DNA from: Empedobacter brevis NBRC 14943 = ATCC 43319 | GTDB lineage: Bacteria; Bacteroidota; Bacteroidia; Flavobacteriales; Weeksellaceae | Direction of reading: 5' to 3' | Assembly (NCBI RefSeq): GCF_000382425.1 | Contig: NZ_KB908296.1 | Span: 186,001-250,000 of the forward strand | DNA: 64,000 bases | Shown: piece by piece, positions 8,183-17,301 of the stretch | Layout of the letters: each line of letters begins with the position of its first letter | Position numbering within the stretch: the stretch's first letter is position 1 | The notes under the pieces: generated by a model | The model's input: the letters and a program-made list of their open reading frames with translations, nothing else | The model's database searches: none | What the model was told of the DNA's origin: nothing | Program-made: the position numbers and the translations under genes

Positions 8183-9305
8183 ATGTTGTTTTACGATGCA
8201 AATACCGAGTGAGTTTGATGGACAGATCTAAAAGTATAATTTTTGAATTTCCGTTTCTTTCGATGTGATATGAAGCTTGGTTGATTTCATTTAAAATATC
8301 TTCGATGTTTGCTCCATGAATAAAAGGAGCAAAACCTTGCCATTTAAATCCTTCAGCATTAATTTGTAGAAACACCAAATCGTTTGATTGGTATGTTTTG
8401 AGTAACGCTTGACGAAAAATTTCTGAACAATAATTTAAGAAATCTTTTTGCTCGCTTCGCGACCAACTCGAAATTTGATTCGACCAATCAATTAAATCTT
8501 TCAAAACAGTTGGCGTTTTAGCAGCCATAAATGCTTTCCTAACCCAAGTTACAAAGTATTTATCAAATAAATGCTCGTCATCATTTAACTGATGTAGTGC
8601 TTCTCTCAAATTTCCTTGTGACAAAAAAGCAAGATGTTGTGCTTTTTCTTGGTTAATATTTTTCTTCTCAATCAAATAATCTTTGATATCAGTTTGAGAC
8701 AAACGAGGAATTTTAACCAATTGACAACGCGAAATGATGGTTTGTAAAATCAAATCTTCTCGTTCTGTTACTAGCAAAAAAAGTGTTTTTTGAGGAGGTT
8801 CTTCAATTATTTTCAACAATTTATTTGCAGCAGCAATTGTCATTTCCTCTGCTTGCCAAATAATCATCACTTTATACCCGCCTTCATAACTGTTTAGTGC
8901 AAGGGTTTTTACAATTTCGTCTGCTTCATCAACAGGAATTACACCTTGTTTTTTCTCAATACCAAGATGTGACATCCAGTCGGTTAAATTTCCATAGATA
9001 TTTTCGTTTACAAAACTTCTCCAATCATTTAATAAATACTTTGCAAGTGGTTTTTTTACAGATTCAGTTGCTGAATAAGGAAAAGAAAAATGTAAATCAG
9101 GATGCTGTAATTTATCAATTTTGAGGTGGCATTGCGAATTGTTTAATCCACATAAAACTTCTCTCGCATAAGCAATCGCCAGTGCTAAAGTACCTGAACC
9201 TTCTGGTCCTGAAAAAAGTTGTGCATGACTAATACGACCGTCTTTTATAGATTGTTGAAGTTTGTTTTTAATCTCTTGTTGTCCAATTACATTTTCCCAA
9301 AGCAT
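8181..9305 (-). CDS. holB: DNA polymerase III subunit delta prime
   Basis: 374-residue clamp-loader subunit (AAA+ fold) that helps load the beta sliding clamp at the replication fork. It begins MLWENVIGQQEIKNKLQQSI, like DnaX/HolB proteins; the P-loop position reads GPEGSGTLALA, lacking the Walker lysine, consistent with the non-ATPase delta-prime. The sensor segment has KLLKIIEEPPQKT and the SRC motif ISRCQLVKIP. Bacteroidota proteins are annotated as delta-prime or as a DnaX-related subunit; the missing P-loop Lys favours delta-prime. 18 nt separate it from upstream cutC. Confidence 0.85.
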   Translation of the reverse strand: MLWENVIGQQEIKNKLQQSIKDGRISHAQLFSGPEGSGTLALAIAYAREVLCGLNNSQCHLKIDKLQHPDLHFSFPYSATESVKKPLAKYLLNDWRSFVNENIYGNLTDWMSHLGIEKKQGVIPVDEADEIVKTLALNSYEGGYKVMIIWQAEEMTIAAANKLLKIIEEPPQKTLFLLVTEREDLILQTIISRCQLVKIPRLSQTDIKDYLIEKKNINQEKAQHLAFLSQGNLREALHQLNDDEHLFDKYFVTWVRKAFMAAKTPTVLKDLIDWSNQISSWSRSEQKDFLNYCSEIFRQALLKTYQSNDLVFLQINAEGFKWQGFAPFIHGANIEDILNEINQASYHIERNGNSKIILLDLSIKLTRYLHRKTT

Positions 9306-9323
9306 AGGCCAAAGTTACTATTT

Positions 9324-10001
9324 TTATTTTTCTGAATGAATCAAACTTTTTAAACGATTGATTTCTTTTAAATCTGCAATTCCAGAATCATCAATTACTG
9401 CAGAAGAATGAAAATATGATGCATTCGTAAATGAATTGATTTCTTCAATATTTATGGAGCGTAATCCTCCTCCCGGCATAATTGTAATACGATTTTCAGA
9501 AAGCTCTACCAAAGTTTTCAAGGAGATTTTCCCATAATCTACAGAACGATTTAAGCCAGAAGTTAAAATTGTTGTAAATCCTAATTTGATAACTGTTTCT
9601 AATGAATTGACTTCATTTGATGTTCTGTCAAATGCACGATGAAATGTACACGGAAAAGGTCTTGCAAGTTCAATTAATTTTTGATTTCGTTCAAAATCAA
9701 TTTCATTATCTTCATTCAAAATTCCGAAAACAAACCCATCAATTCTGAAATTTTTTAGTTGAATGATTTCTGATTTCATTTGTTCATATTCTTGATCCGA
9801 ATAACAGAAATCTCCTCCACGAGGACGAATCATCACCATAATTTCTTTATTTGTAGCTTTTCGTAAAGTTTGAATGTCTTCAAAATTTGGCGTAATTCCT
9901 CCTGAAGATGCGTCGGCACATAATTCAATTCTATCTGCTTCCGATTTTGCTGCGATTAAAGCAGACTCAAGATTAAAACAAGCAATTTCTAATTTTTTCA
10001 T
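9324..10001 (-). CDS. cutC: Copper homeostasis protein CutC family
   Basis: 225-residue TIM-barrel protein. Diagnostic CutC segments are visible: LEIACFNLESALIAAKSEADRIELC near the N-terminus, SSGGITPN, MIRPRGGDFCYS, FVFGILNED, TFHRAFDR, ILTSGL and IMPGGGLR. The family was named for copper tolerance in E. coli, but its enzymatic function is unsettled. Its start codon overlaps the stop of the upstream asparaginase gene by 4 nt (ATGA), so the two are translationally coupled and probably in one operon. Confidence 0.9.
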   Translation of the reverse strand: MKKLEIACFNLESALIAAKSEADRIELCADASSGGITPNFEDIQTLRKATNKEIMVMIRPRGGDFCYSDQEYEQMKSEIIQLKNFRIDGFVFGILNEDNEIDFERNQKLIELARPFPCTFHRAFDRTSNEVNSLETVIKLGFTTILTSGLNRSVDYGKISLKTLVELSENRITIMPGGGLRSINIEEINSFTNASYFHSSAVIDDSGIADLKEINRLKSLIHSEK

Positions 10002-10990
10002 TTTGTAATAGATTTTCCGTCAATCAATTGATTCCCTGTTTGATCATATACGGCAAAGTTAAACCCCGGATGAATACAATACGAACCATATTCGCCTTGT
10101 TTGTTAATTGCAATAAAACCAACCTGAATGTTCTCCAGTTCTTTTTTCCGGGATTTTGTTAATTTAATAATACGCTGTACGGCTTCTTTACAAGCGTTCT
10201 CAGGCGAATACCCTTGACGCATCAGTTCAACAACCAAATGACTTCCTGCAATGCGGATTACTTCTTCTCCATGACCGGTAGCTGTTGCCGCACCAATTTC
10301 GTTGTCAACATACAAACCTGCGCCTATAATAGGAGAATCTCCTACACGTCCATGCATTTTGTACGCCATTCCACTCGTTGTACAGGCTCCGGAAAGGTTG
10401 CCATTTGCATCTAGAGCAATCATTCCGATTGTATCATGATTTTCAATGTTGATAGGCATTTGATAATTGGTATCTTTCAACCATTCTTTCCATTCTTTTT
10501 CAGAAATAGCTGTTAGCAAATTTTCTTTTTTGAATCCTTTTTCCAATGCGAATTGGAAAGCTCCATTTCCAACGAGCATCACATGGGGAGTTTCTTCCAT
10601 TACTTTTCTGGCAACAGAAATCGGATGTTTAATATATTCCAATCCGGCTACAGACCCAATATTCGCTTGATGATCCATGATGCAAGCATCCAAAGTAACC
10701 TTTCCATCTCGATCAGGACGCCCGCCATAACCAACACTTCTTTCGTTCGGATCTGCCTCAACAAGTTTTACACCTTGTTCCACTGCATCTAAAGCAGTTC
10801 CGTTTCTACTCAAAATTTTCCAAGCTTCATTGTTGGCTTCAATTCCAAATCGCCATGTCGATAAGACAACAGGTTGATGAACTCTTGCCGGTTTTGTATG
10901 TTTTGTTTGAGCGTTAAGGTCTAATTTTGAAGTGCCTAAAAGAAGTCCTAAAGCCCCCAATTTTTTTATAAAATTTCTTCTGTTACTCAT
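9998..10990 (-). CDS. Glycosylasparaginase-type N-terminal nucleophile hydrolase
   Basis: 330-residue Ntn hydrolase, type 2 asparaginase/glycosylasparaginase family. The N-terminus MSNRRNFIKKLGALGLLLG looks like a twin-arginine signal, so export is likely. Autoprocessing should occur at Asp186-Thr187 in NHDTIGM, exposing Thr187 as nucleophile; VGDSPIIGAGLYVDN and TATGHGEE form the substrate/oxyanion regions, and STWRFG matches the N-terminal active-site Trp region. Such enzymes cut the GlcNAc-Asn bond left after N-glycoprotein degradation, as in the related Elizabethkingia enzyme. Divergent to a GH92 mannosidase, which supports a glycoprotein role. A TATATTTG element lies at 11028-11021. Confidence 0.88.
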   Translation of the reverse strand: MSNRRNFIKKLGALGLLLGTSKLDLNAQTKHTKPARVHQPVVLSTWRFGIEANNEAWKILSRNGTALDAVEQGVKLVEADPNERSVGYGGRPDRDGKVTLDACIMDHQANIGSVAGLEYIKHPISVARKVMEETPHVMLVGNGAFQFALEKGFKKENLLTAISEKEWKEWLKDTNYQMPINIENHDTIGMIALDANGNLSGACTTSGMAYKMHGRVGDSPIIGAGLYVDNEIGAATATGHGEEVIRIAGSHLVVELMRQGYSPENACKEAVQRIIKLTKSRKKELENIQVGFIAINKQGEYGSYCIHPGFNFAVYDQTGNQLIDGKSITK

Positions 10991-11020
10991 GTGTTAATCG
11001 ATTTCTAATTGTGTCGAAAA

Positions 11021-11028
11021 CAAATATA
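11021..11028 (-). promoter_or_regulatory. -7 element for the glycosylasparaginase operon
   Basis: Minus-strand TATATTTG, 31 nt before the start codon, in the 88-nt divergent gap to the GH92 gene. No good -33 element is visible. Confidence 0.4.
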
Positions 11029-11078
11029 ATCCATATTATTGTATAACAGTTTATCTGAAAATCAAAACACTAAAACTT

Positions 11079-13877
11079 ATGAAATCAACTTTCCTTTCTT
11101 TATTTTGGATAATAGTTTCATCATTTATTTGTGCTCAAAATACCAATTATGCTCAATACGTTAATCCGTTTATAGGAACAGGAGGTCATGGTCATACATT
11201 TCCGGGAGCAACTTTGCCGTACGGAATGGTTCAATTGTCACCTGATACGAGAATTGATGGAAGTTGGGATGGTTGTAGTGGCTATCATTATTCGGATGAT
11301 TTTATTTATGGCTTTTCACACACCCATCTAAATGGAACTGGTGTATCCGATTACGGTGATATTATGTTAATGCCTACACTTAACCAAAAAAGCTTTAATC
11401 AAGCTGATTACGGTTCAAAGTTTTCACATCAAAATGAGAAAGCAACTGCGGGGTATTACCAGGTTTTGTTGGATAAATACAATATTAATGTCCGCTTGAC
11501 AACAACTACTCGTGTTGGCTTGCATGAATATACTTTTAACAAGGCAGGTGATGCAACTATTATTTTAGATTTAAATCACCGTGATAAACTTGTAGAAGGA
11601 GAAGTTAAAGTTGTCGATGCAAAAACAATCTATGTTTACAGAAATTCGGAAGAGTGGGCTAAAAATCAAAAGATTTTTGCAAAGATTGAATTTAATGTGC
11701 CACTTCAATTAACAGCATCAAAAGAAGGAAATCCTAAGTCTACAAAATTTAAAGGAAAAGAAATTGCTTTGGCCTTTGGCAAAAAAGTAAAGAGGGGAGA
11801 AACAATTTTAGTAAAGGTTACTTTGTCTACAACAGGTTATGATGGAACAGATGTAAATAGTGCAGAATTACCAAATTTTGATTTTAAGAAAACAAAAGCA
11901 GCAGCAGAGAAAACTTGGAATAAAGAGTTGTCGAAAATAGAAGTTAAATCTTCAGATAAAAATAAATTAACTATTTTCTATACCGCTTTATACCACACAA
12001 TGATGCAACCCAATATTTCGCAAGATATGAATGGAAATTATCGTGGAATGGATGATAAAATTCATTTGGCAAACAATTTCGATTACTATTCGGTTTTCTC
12101 GCTTTGGGATACTTTCCGAGCAGCACATCCGTTGTATACATTAATCGAAAAAAGAAGAACAGTTGATTTTATCAATACGTTTATCAAGCATTATGAGCAA
12201 GGAGGGCGTTTGACGGTATGGGAATTAGCGAGTAATGAAACCGATTGTATGATTGGTTATCATTCAGTTTCTGTCATAGCAGATGCGATGGTAAAAGGTT
12301 TCAAAGGATTTGATTATGAAAAAGCATTTGAGGCAGCTAAACATTCAGCTACTCTGGACCACTTGGGGTTAAAAGCATATAAACAAAACGGTTTTATAGC
12401 AATTGATGATGAACATGAATCGGTTTCCAAAACATTAGAATATGCTTACGACGATTGGTGTATTGCTCAAATGGCTTTGCTTTTGAATAAACAAGATGAT
12501 TACCAGTATTTTATTGAGCGTTCGCAATATTGGAAAAACTTATTTAATCATGCAACAAGATTTATTCAACCCAAGAAAAATGGAAGCTGGCTAGTGCCAT
12601 TTGACCCGAGAGAAGTGAACAATAATTATACGGAAGCAAATGGATGGCAGTATACGTTTTTTGTTCCGCATGATATTCATGGAATGATTGATTTTTATGG
12701 TGGAAAAGTGGGGTTCGAAACGAAATTAGATGAATTATTCAATGCTCCTTCGGAAACGACGGGGCGAGAACAAGTAGATGTGACGGGGTTAATCGGGCAA
12801 TATGCGCAAGGTAACGAGCCAAGTCATCATGTTGCTTTTTTGTACAATTATATTAATGAGCCTGAAAAAACACAAGAGTTGGTTCATCGAATATTAGATG
12901 AACATTATAAAAATTCTCCAGATGGTTTGATCGGGAATGAAGATTGTGGACAAATGAGTGCTTGGTATGTTTTGGCTTCGATGGGAATTTATAGTGTAAC
13001 ACCAGCCTCAGGAATGTGGACGGTAGTTGAGCCGTACTTTGATGAGATTACCATTCATTTGGAAGATGGAACAAAACGTATCATGACGAAAAATAATTAC
13101 AAAGAAAACCAGTTTTTAGGCTTTGAGTTTTTAAAAGATAGGGAAATAAAACCTCTATTAGACGAAGAAAAAATTGTAACTGTTCCGGTTTTGATTGCAG
13201 AAGATAGAACATTTCAAGAGAAATTAGTCGTAGAAGTTAAGTCTGTTGAACCTGCTGCACAAATTTTTATTTCAATAAACGGGAAAAAATCTGAATTATA
13301 TAAAAAACCAATTTTAATTAAAGAAACGTCTATTATTTCAGCTTTTGTAGATACGAATGGTAAAAAAAGTAAAACAGTTTTTGGGACATTTACAAAGAAA
13401 CCGAATGATTATATACTTCAACTGAATTCTACCTATACGCCTCAATATCATGCAGGAGGAGCACAAGGTTTATTGGATGGAATCTTTGGGGATGCGAATT
13501 GGAAAAAAGGGGATTGGCAAGGTTATTATGATCAAGATTTTGAAGCGATTATCGATTTGAAAAAAGTAAAATCAATTTCATCTGTTTCGATGAATTTTTT
13601 ACAAGATTCGCGTTCATGGATTTTACTTCCAATCAAGCTAGAGATTTATACTTCAAAAGATAATAAAGATTATAAGCTGGTTGGATTACGAGAAAAACAA
13701 GTTGATGCATTTGACAATACTGTATTTTCTGATCCGTGGAAAACAGAATTCAAATCAGAAAAAACGCGCTATGTGAAAGTGAAAGCAACAACTTATGGAG
13801 CCTTTCCTAAAGGTCATTTAGCAGAACCTTTTAATGGAAAATCATATATTTTTATTGATGAGATTACAATTAAATAA
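11079..13877 (+). CDS. GH92 family alpha-mannosidase with C-terminal discoidin-like domain
   Basis: 932-residue secreted glycoside hydrolase. A signal peptide ends CAQ (about residue 20); YVNPFIGTGGHGHTFPG and PYGMVQLSPD are the GH92 N-terminal hallmark. Catalytic-domain motifs include NETDCMIGYHSV (about residue 387), QGNEPSHH (about 577) and GNEDCGQMSAWY (about 618), which supply the calcium- and acid/base-carrying loops of this inverting exo-alpha-mannosidase family. Residues about 720-785 resemble a chitobiase-C/FN3-like module and about 795-930 an F5/8 type C carbohydrate-binding domain. Divergent from the glycosylasparaginase gene; together they could strip high-mannose N-glycans. Linkage specificity cannot be read from sequence. 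Confidence 0.9.
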   Translation: MKSTFLSLFWIIVSSFICAQNTNYAQYVNPFIGTGGHGHTFPGATLPYGMVQLSPDTRIDGSWDGCSGYHYSDDFIYGFSHTHLNGTGVSDYGDIMLMPTLNQKSFNQADYGSKFSHQNEKATAGYYQVLLDKYNINVRLTTTTRVGLHEYTFNKAGDATIILDLNHRDKLVEGEVKVVDAKTIYVYRNSEEWAKNQKIFAKIEFNVPLQLTASKEGNPKSTKFKGKEIALAFGKKVKRGETILVKVTLSTTGYDGTDVNSAELPNFDFKKTKAAAEKTWNKELSKIEVKSSDKNKLTIFYTALYHTMMQPNISQDMNGNYRGMDDKIHLANNFDYYSVFSLWDTFRAAHPLYTLIEKRRTVDFINTFIKHYEQGGRLTVWELASNETDCMIGYHSVSVIADAMVKGFKGFDYEKAFEAAKHSATLDHLGLKAYKQNGFIAIDDEHESVSKTLEYAYDDWCIAQMALLLNKQDDYQYFIERSQYWKNLFNHATRFIQPKKNGSWLVPFDPREVNNNYTEANGWQYTFFVPHDIHGMIDFYGGKVGFETKLDELFNAPSETTGREQVDVTGLIGQYAQGNEPSHHVAFLYNYINEPEKTQELVHRILDEHYKNSPDGLIGNEDCGQMSAWYVLASMGIYSVTPASGMWTVVEPYFDEITIHLEDGTKRIMTKNNYKENQFLGFEFLKDREIKPLLDEEKIVTVPVLIAEDRTFQEKLVVEVKSVEPAAQIFISINGKKSELYKKPILIKETSIISAFVDTNGKKSKTVFGTFTKKPNDYILQLNSTYTPQYHAGGAQGLLDGIFGDANWKKGDWQGYYDQDFEAIIDLKKVKSISSVSMNFLQDSRSWILLPIKLEIYTSKDNKDYKLVGLREKQVDAFDNTVFSDPWKTEFKSEKTRYVKVKATTYGAFPKGHLAEPFNGKSYIFIDEITIK

Positions 13878-13960
13878 AAATAATTCAAACTTTTGTAGAG
13901 ACGTATATCATTGCTGATTTGCCTCTTTTTTTGTAATTTTATAGAACGAAATCGAAAAAA

Positions 13961-14377
13961 ATGCAAACAGAAATTTTAAACAAAACATTACAAAACCGTT
14001 CCATCAATCCGACTGCGATGCGATTGTTGGTCTTGGATAAATTGATGAATGCAGAGGTTGCGTTGAGCTTAGCAGATTTAGAAATAGAAATGGATCAGGC
14101 AGATCGTGTAACAATTTACCGGACCTTAAAAACCTTTGAAGAGAATAAATTAATTCATTCGATAGAAGATGGAACAGGTTCTATAAAATACGCATTGTGC
14201 GAATCGAGTTGTAAATGTACTCCAGAGTTTACACATGCCCATTTTCATTGCACGACCTGTAGCCAAACATTTTGTTTACGAAATATTCACTTGCCGGAAA
14301 TTAGTCTTCCAAAAAATTTCGAAGTGGAGCAATCTTCGTTTATTCTGAGAGGAATTTGTGATCATTGTAAACATTAA
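13961..14377 (+). CDS. Fur-family metal-responsive transcriptional regulator
   Basis: 138-residue Fur/Zur/PerR-family repressor: N-terminal winged helix with ADRVTIYRTLKTFEENKLIHSI (recognition helix), then a C-terminal metal/dimerisation domain with HAHFHCTTCSQTFCL and CDHCKH, giving two CxxC pairs for structural zinc. An unusual extra CESSCKC cluster lies at about residues 85-91. It lies 60 nt upstream of a P1B-type ATPase, and the gap contains a perfect TGCAACT-T-AGTTGCA palindrome, so it probably controls that gene. The metal sensed (Zn, Fe or other) is not determined; zinc is favoured by the ATPase type. Confidence 0.88.
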   Translation: MQTEILNKTLQNRSINPTAMRLLVLDKLMNAEVALSLADLEIEMDQADRVTIYRTLKTFEENKLIHSIEDGTGSIKYALCESSCKCTPEFTHAHFHCTTCSQTFCLRNIHLPEISLPKNFEVEQSSFILRGICDHCKH

Positions 14378-14383
14378 CCACTT

Positions 14384-14398
14384 TGCAACTTAGTTGCA
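14384..14398 (+). promoter_or_regulatory. Fur-like operator palindrome TGCAACT-T-AGTTGCA
   Basis: Perfect 7-bp inverted repeat around one central base, located between the Fur-family gene and the metal ATPase, 13-27 nt upstream of a TAGCTTTG -7 element, so it covers the expected -33 region. Position and symmetry fit repressor binding. The assignment to this regulator is inferred. Confidence 0.6.
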
Positions 14399-14410
14399 CA
14401 GGATTCGTTC

Positions 14411-14418
14411 TAGCTTTG
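14411..14418 (+). promoter_or_regulatory. -7 element (TAGCTTTG) of the metal ATPase
   Basis: TAGCTTTG fits TAnnTTTG, 20 nt before the ATPase start codon and downstream of the palindromic operator. Upstream TTG triplets overlap the operator at non-ideal spacing. Confidence 0.5.
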
Positions 14419-14437
14419 TTCTTATAAAAGTTAAATT

Positions 14438-16375
14438 ATGGCGAATTGTAATAATTGTTGCTCAGTAGATGAGCAAAAGAATCATTCTCATGAAGGACAT
14501 GATCACGATCATGAGCACAATAATAGCAAGGTTTTATTAGGAGCAAGTTTAGCAATTTTCTTTGCAGGGATTTTTATTCAATATGGTTTAAAATCATCAT
14601 GGTTTGTAGAAAATCAAACCATCCGTTTGATTTGGTTTGCTGTTTCATATATTCTAGTTGCCTTTTCAGTTTGGAAAGAAGCATTTAAGCTTGCGAAGCG
14701 ATTCGATTTTTTCAATGAATTTTCATTGATGGGAATTGCAACTTTAGGAGCTTTCATAATAGGTGAATATCCGGAAGGAGTAGCGGTTATGCTGTTTTAT
14801 ACAGTTGGAGAAATGTTTCAGGAAGCAGCGGTTAATAAAGCGAAAGGAAACATCAAAGCTTTATTGGACGTTCGCCCTGATACAGCACATGTCTTACGAA
14901 ATGGTAATTTCGAGACTATAAAACCACATGATGTGGCTATAGGTGAAACAATTCAGGTTAAAGTAGGTGAAAAGGTGCCGTTAGATGGAATGATGATTTC
15001 AGATAAAGGAAGTTTTAATACAGCAGCATTGACAGGAGAAAGTAAACCTTCAACTTATAAAACAGGAGAAACTGTTCTGGCCGGAATGTTAAATCTCGAA
15101 AATGTAATTGAGATACAAACAACGAAAAAATTTGAAGACAGTTCAATTGCTAAAATTTTACAAATGGTTCAGGAAGCGGCTTCCCGTAAAGCACCTACTG
15201 AATTATTCATCCGAAAATTTGCAAAAATATATACGCCTATTGTATTCTTTCTGGCAACAGCTTTGGTCATTATTCCTTATTTCTTTGTGGATAATTATGA
15301 TTTCAACGATTGGTTGTACAGAGGCTTAGTTTTCTTGGTGGTTTCTTGTCCTTGTGCATTGGTTATTTCAGTTCCATTGGGTTATTTTGGAGGAATTGGA
15401 GCGGCTTCTCGTAATGGTATTTTAGTCAAAGGTTCCAACTTTTTGGATTTAATTGCTAAAGTGAATACTGTTGTGATGGATAAAACAGGAACAATGACAG
15501 AAGGGGTTTTTGAAGTTCAAAAAATAGAGACAACTCTTCCTGAACCTGAGTTTCTAAATCTTGTTTCCGCTTTAGAAAAACAATCTACACATCCTATTGC
15601 AAAAGCGATTGTAGAGCATCACCCATCTGGTCTAAAAGCCGTAGAGGTAGAAGAAATTTCCGGAAAAGGATTGAAAGGAAATGTAGATGGAAAAATTGTT
15701 TTAGCCGGAAATACAAAATTATTAGATCATTTTTCAATTGAATATCCGCAAGAAATTCATGATATCGTAGAAAGTATCGTTGTGGTTTCGGTAGACGGTC
15801 AATATGCGGGTTATATTACGATTGCAGATAAAATAAAAGAAGATGCCCAACAAGCTATTCAGAGAATGAAATCTTTGGGTGTGACAAAAACGATTATGCT
15901 AAGTGGTGACAAAAATACGATTACGCAAAAAGTAGCAAAAGAAGTTGGCGTGGATGAAGCTTTTGGAGGATTACTACCTGAAGGAAAAGTAGAGAAGGTA
16001 GAAGCATTAAAAAAAGATCCTACTCAACTAGTTGCTTTTGTGGGAGATGGTATTAATGATGCGCCGGTATTGGCTCTTTCTGATGTGGGAATTGCGATGG
16101 GTGGTTTGGGAAGTGATGCAGCGATTGAAACGGCGGATGTCGTGATACAAACCGACCAGCCATCTAAAATAGCCACTGCTATGAAAATTGGTCACGAAAC
16201 TAAAAAGATCGTGATACAGAATATTGTTTTGGCATTGGGAGTTAAAACTATTGTTTTATTGCTTGGAGCTGAAGGGATTGCTAATATGTGGGAAGCTATC
16301 TTTGCTGATGTTGGTGTAGCCTTGTTAGCTATTCTGAATGCAGTAAGAATTCAACGAATGAAATTTCATACATAG
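14438..16375 (+). CDS. P1B-type heavy-metal ATPase (Zn/Cd/Co exporter type)
   Basis: 645-residue inner-membrane metal pump. The N-terminus has CNNCC and a His/Asp-rich stretch (HSHEGHDHDHEH, about residues 16-28), a likely metal-binding tail in place of a classical HMA domain. Core motifs: TGES actuator (LTGESKPS), transmembrane SCPCALVIS (about 303), phosphorylation site DKTGTMTEG (about 347), nucleotide-binding THPIAKA, and GDGINDAPV (about 535). The last membrane segments have LGVK and FADVGVALLAILNA, where the Lys and Asp match the P1B-2 Zn/Cd signature. Probably repressed by the adjacent Fur-family protein. Its stop codon sits inside a 50-bp perfect palindrome. Confidence 0.92.
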   Translation: MANCNNCCSVDEQKNHSHEGHDHDHEHNNSKVLLGASLAIFFAGIFIQYGLKSSWFVENQTIRLIWFAVSYILVAFSVWKEAFKLAKRFDFFNEFSLMGIATLGAFIIGEYPEGVAVMLFYTVGEMFQEAAVNKAKGNIKALLDVRPDTAHVLRNGNFETIKPHDVAIGETIQVKVGEKVPLDGMMISDKGSFNTAALTGESKPSTYKTGETVLAGMLNLENVIEIQTTKKFEDSSIAKILQMVQEAASRKAPTELFIRKFAKIYTPIVFFLATALVIIPYFFVDNYDFNDWLYRGLVFLVVSCPCALVISVPLGYFGGIGAASRNGILVKGSNFLDLIAKVNTVVMDKTGTMTEGVFEVQKIETTLPEPEFLNLVSALEKQSTHPIAKAIVEHHPSGLKAVEVEEISGKGLKGNVDGKIVLAGNTKLLDHFSIEYPQEIHDIVESIVVVSVDGQYAGYITIADKIKEDAQQAIQRMKSLGVTKTIMLSGDKNTITQKVAKEVGVDEAFGGLLPEGKVEKVEALKKDPTQLVAFVGDGINDAPVLALSDVGIAMGGLGSDAAIETADVVIQTDQPSKIATAMKIGHETKKIVIQNIVLALGVKTIVLLLGAEGIANMWEAIFADVGVALLAILNAVRIQRMKFHT

Positions 16376-16417
16376 AAAAATAAAGCGGCCAATTGGCCGC
16401 TTTATTTTTCTATGTAT
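16368..16417. terminator. Bidirectional terminator: 50-bp perfect palindrome
   Basis: Every base from 16368 to 16417 pairs symmetrically about 16392/16393 (core AAAGCGGCC-AATT-GGCCGCTTT, flanked by A5 and T5 runs and extended by ATACATAG/CTATGTAT). It contains the stop of the metal ATPase (16373-16375) and the stop of the convergent phosphatase (16402-16404). Confidence 0.9.
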
Positions 16418-17157
16418 AAACTTCTCATTAAATTTAAATCTACATTTAATATGTCTGTTAAATAATTTTCAACAGAACCAAAATTATTTTTAATAGCTGT
16501 GTAAGAGCATTCCAGATATTCAGGGAGAACATCGATTAAATATTTATAGTTCGGATCAATTTTTAATATATGTGCATATTTTTGTTCTAAATAAATATTC
16601 GAAGCCAAATAATCTTCCATTATTGTTTCAAAGTCTACTTTCAGCGCAGATAAAATCATAGCTGTAGCAAAACCAGTTCGGTCTTTTCCTGCTGTACAAT
16701 GAAATAATATCGGTGTTCTATTTTTATGTTGTATAATGTCGAAAAAGCTTTTGTATTGCGCTTGACAAATTCTGTCCAAGACAAAATCTTCATAGATTTT
16801 GCACATAAATTCTTTCGGATTTGATATCCCGGCTTTAAATTGTTTCACTAAATTTTCAAAATGCCCGGAAGAAATATCCAGATGAACTTCATGATTGCAA
16901 CTATTTGGGATATGATCCTGATTTTTTAAACGCTCGTAAGTTGTCCGTAAATCAATAATTGTCCGAATAGGATAATCATTTAAAATTTCTAAATCATCAT
17001 CCGTTAAATTAGCTAAATCATCAGATCGGATTAACAATCCTTTTCTAATGACTTCATTTTTTTTGTTTGTTATTCCACCTAAATCTCTGCAATTATATCC
17101 GCCTTCAATTGGAAGAGTTCTTTTGTCAAGCTCGATTTCACATAAAGTATATTCCAT
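16402..17157 (-). CDS. Tyrosine phosphatase (Y_phosphatase3 family)
   Basis: 251-residue dual-specificity-like protein tyrosine phosphatase. The N-terminal LPIEGGYNCRDLGG is the family hallmark; the catalytic P-loop is HCTAGKDRTG (CX5R, nucleophilic Cys), in the middle of the protein, with IDLRTTYER contributing the acidic loop region. No signal peptide, so it is likely cytoplasmic; members act on phosphotyrosine or, in some cases, phosphoinositides. Monocistronic between a bidirectional terminator and the divergent siderophore-interacting protein gene. Physiological substrate is unknown. Confidence 0.88.
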   Translation of the reverse strand: MEYTLCEIELDKRTLPIEGGYNCRDLGGITNKKNEVIRKGLLIRSDDLANLTDDDLEILNDYPIRTIIDLRTTYERLKNQDHIPNSCNHEVHLDISSGHFENLVKQFKAGISNPKEFMCKIYEDFVLDRICQAQYKSFFDIIQHKNRTPILFHCTAGKDRTGFATAMILSALKVDFETIMEDYLASNIYLEQKYAHILKIDPNYKYLIDVLPEYLECSYTAIKNNFGSVENYLTDILNVDLNLMRSLYIEK

Positions 17158-17301
17158 TTTCTGTTCGTTTTTTAGGTTATTTTTTCAATACCTAAAAGTT
17201 ACGGGGAATAATCTAGTTTACCACATTAAAAAAACTATAAGTTTTTACTTTAACATTTTATTATTTTAATTCAATCTAAATTTAGTTTATCTTCGCATAG
17301 A

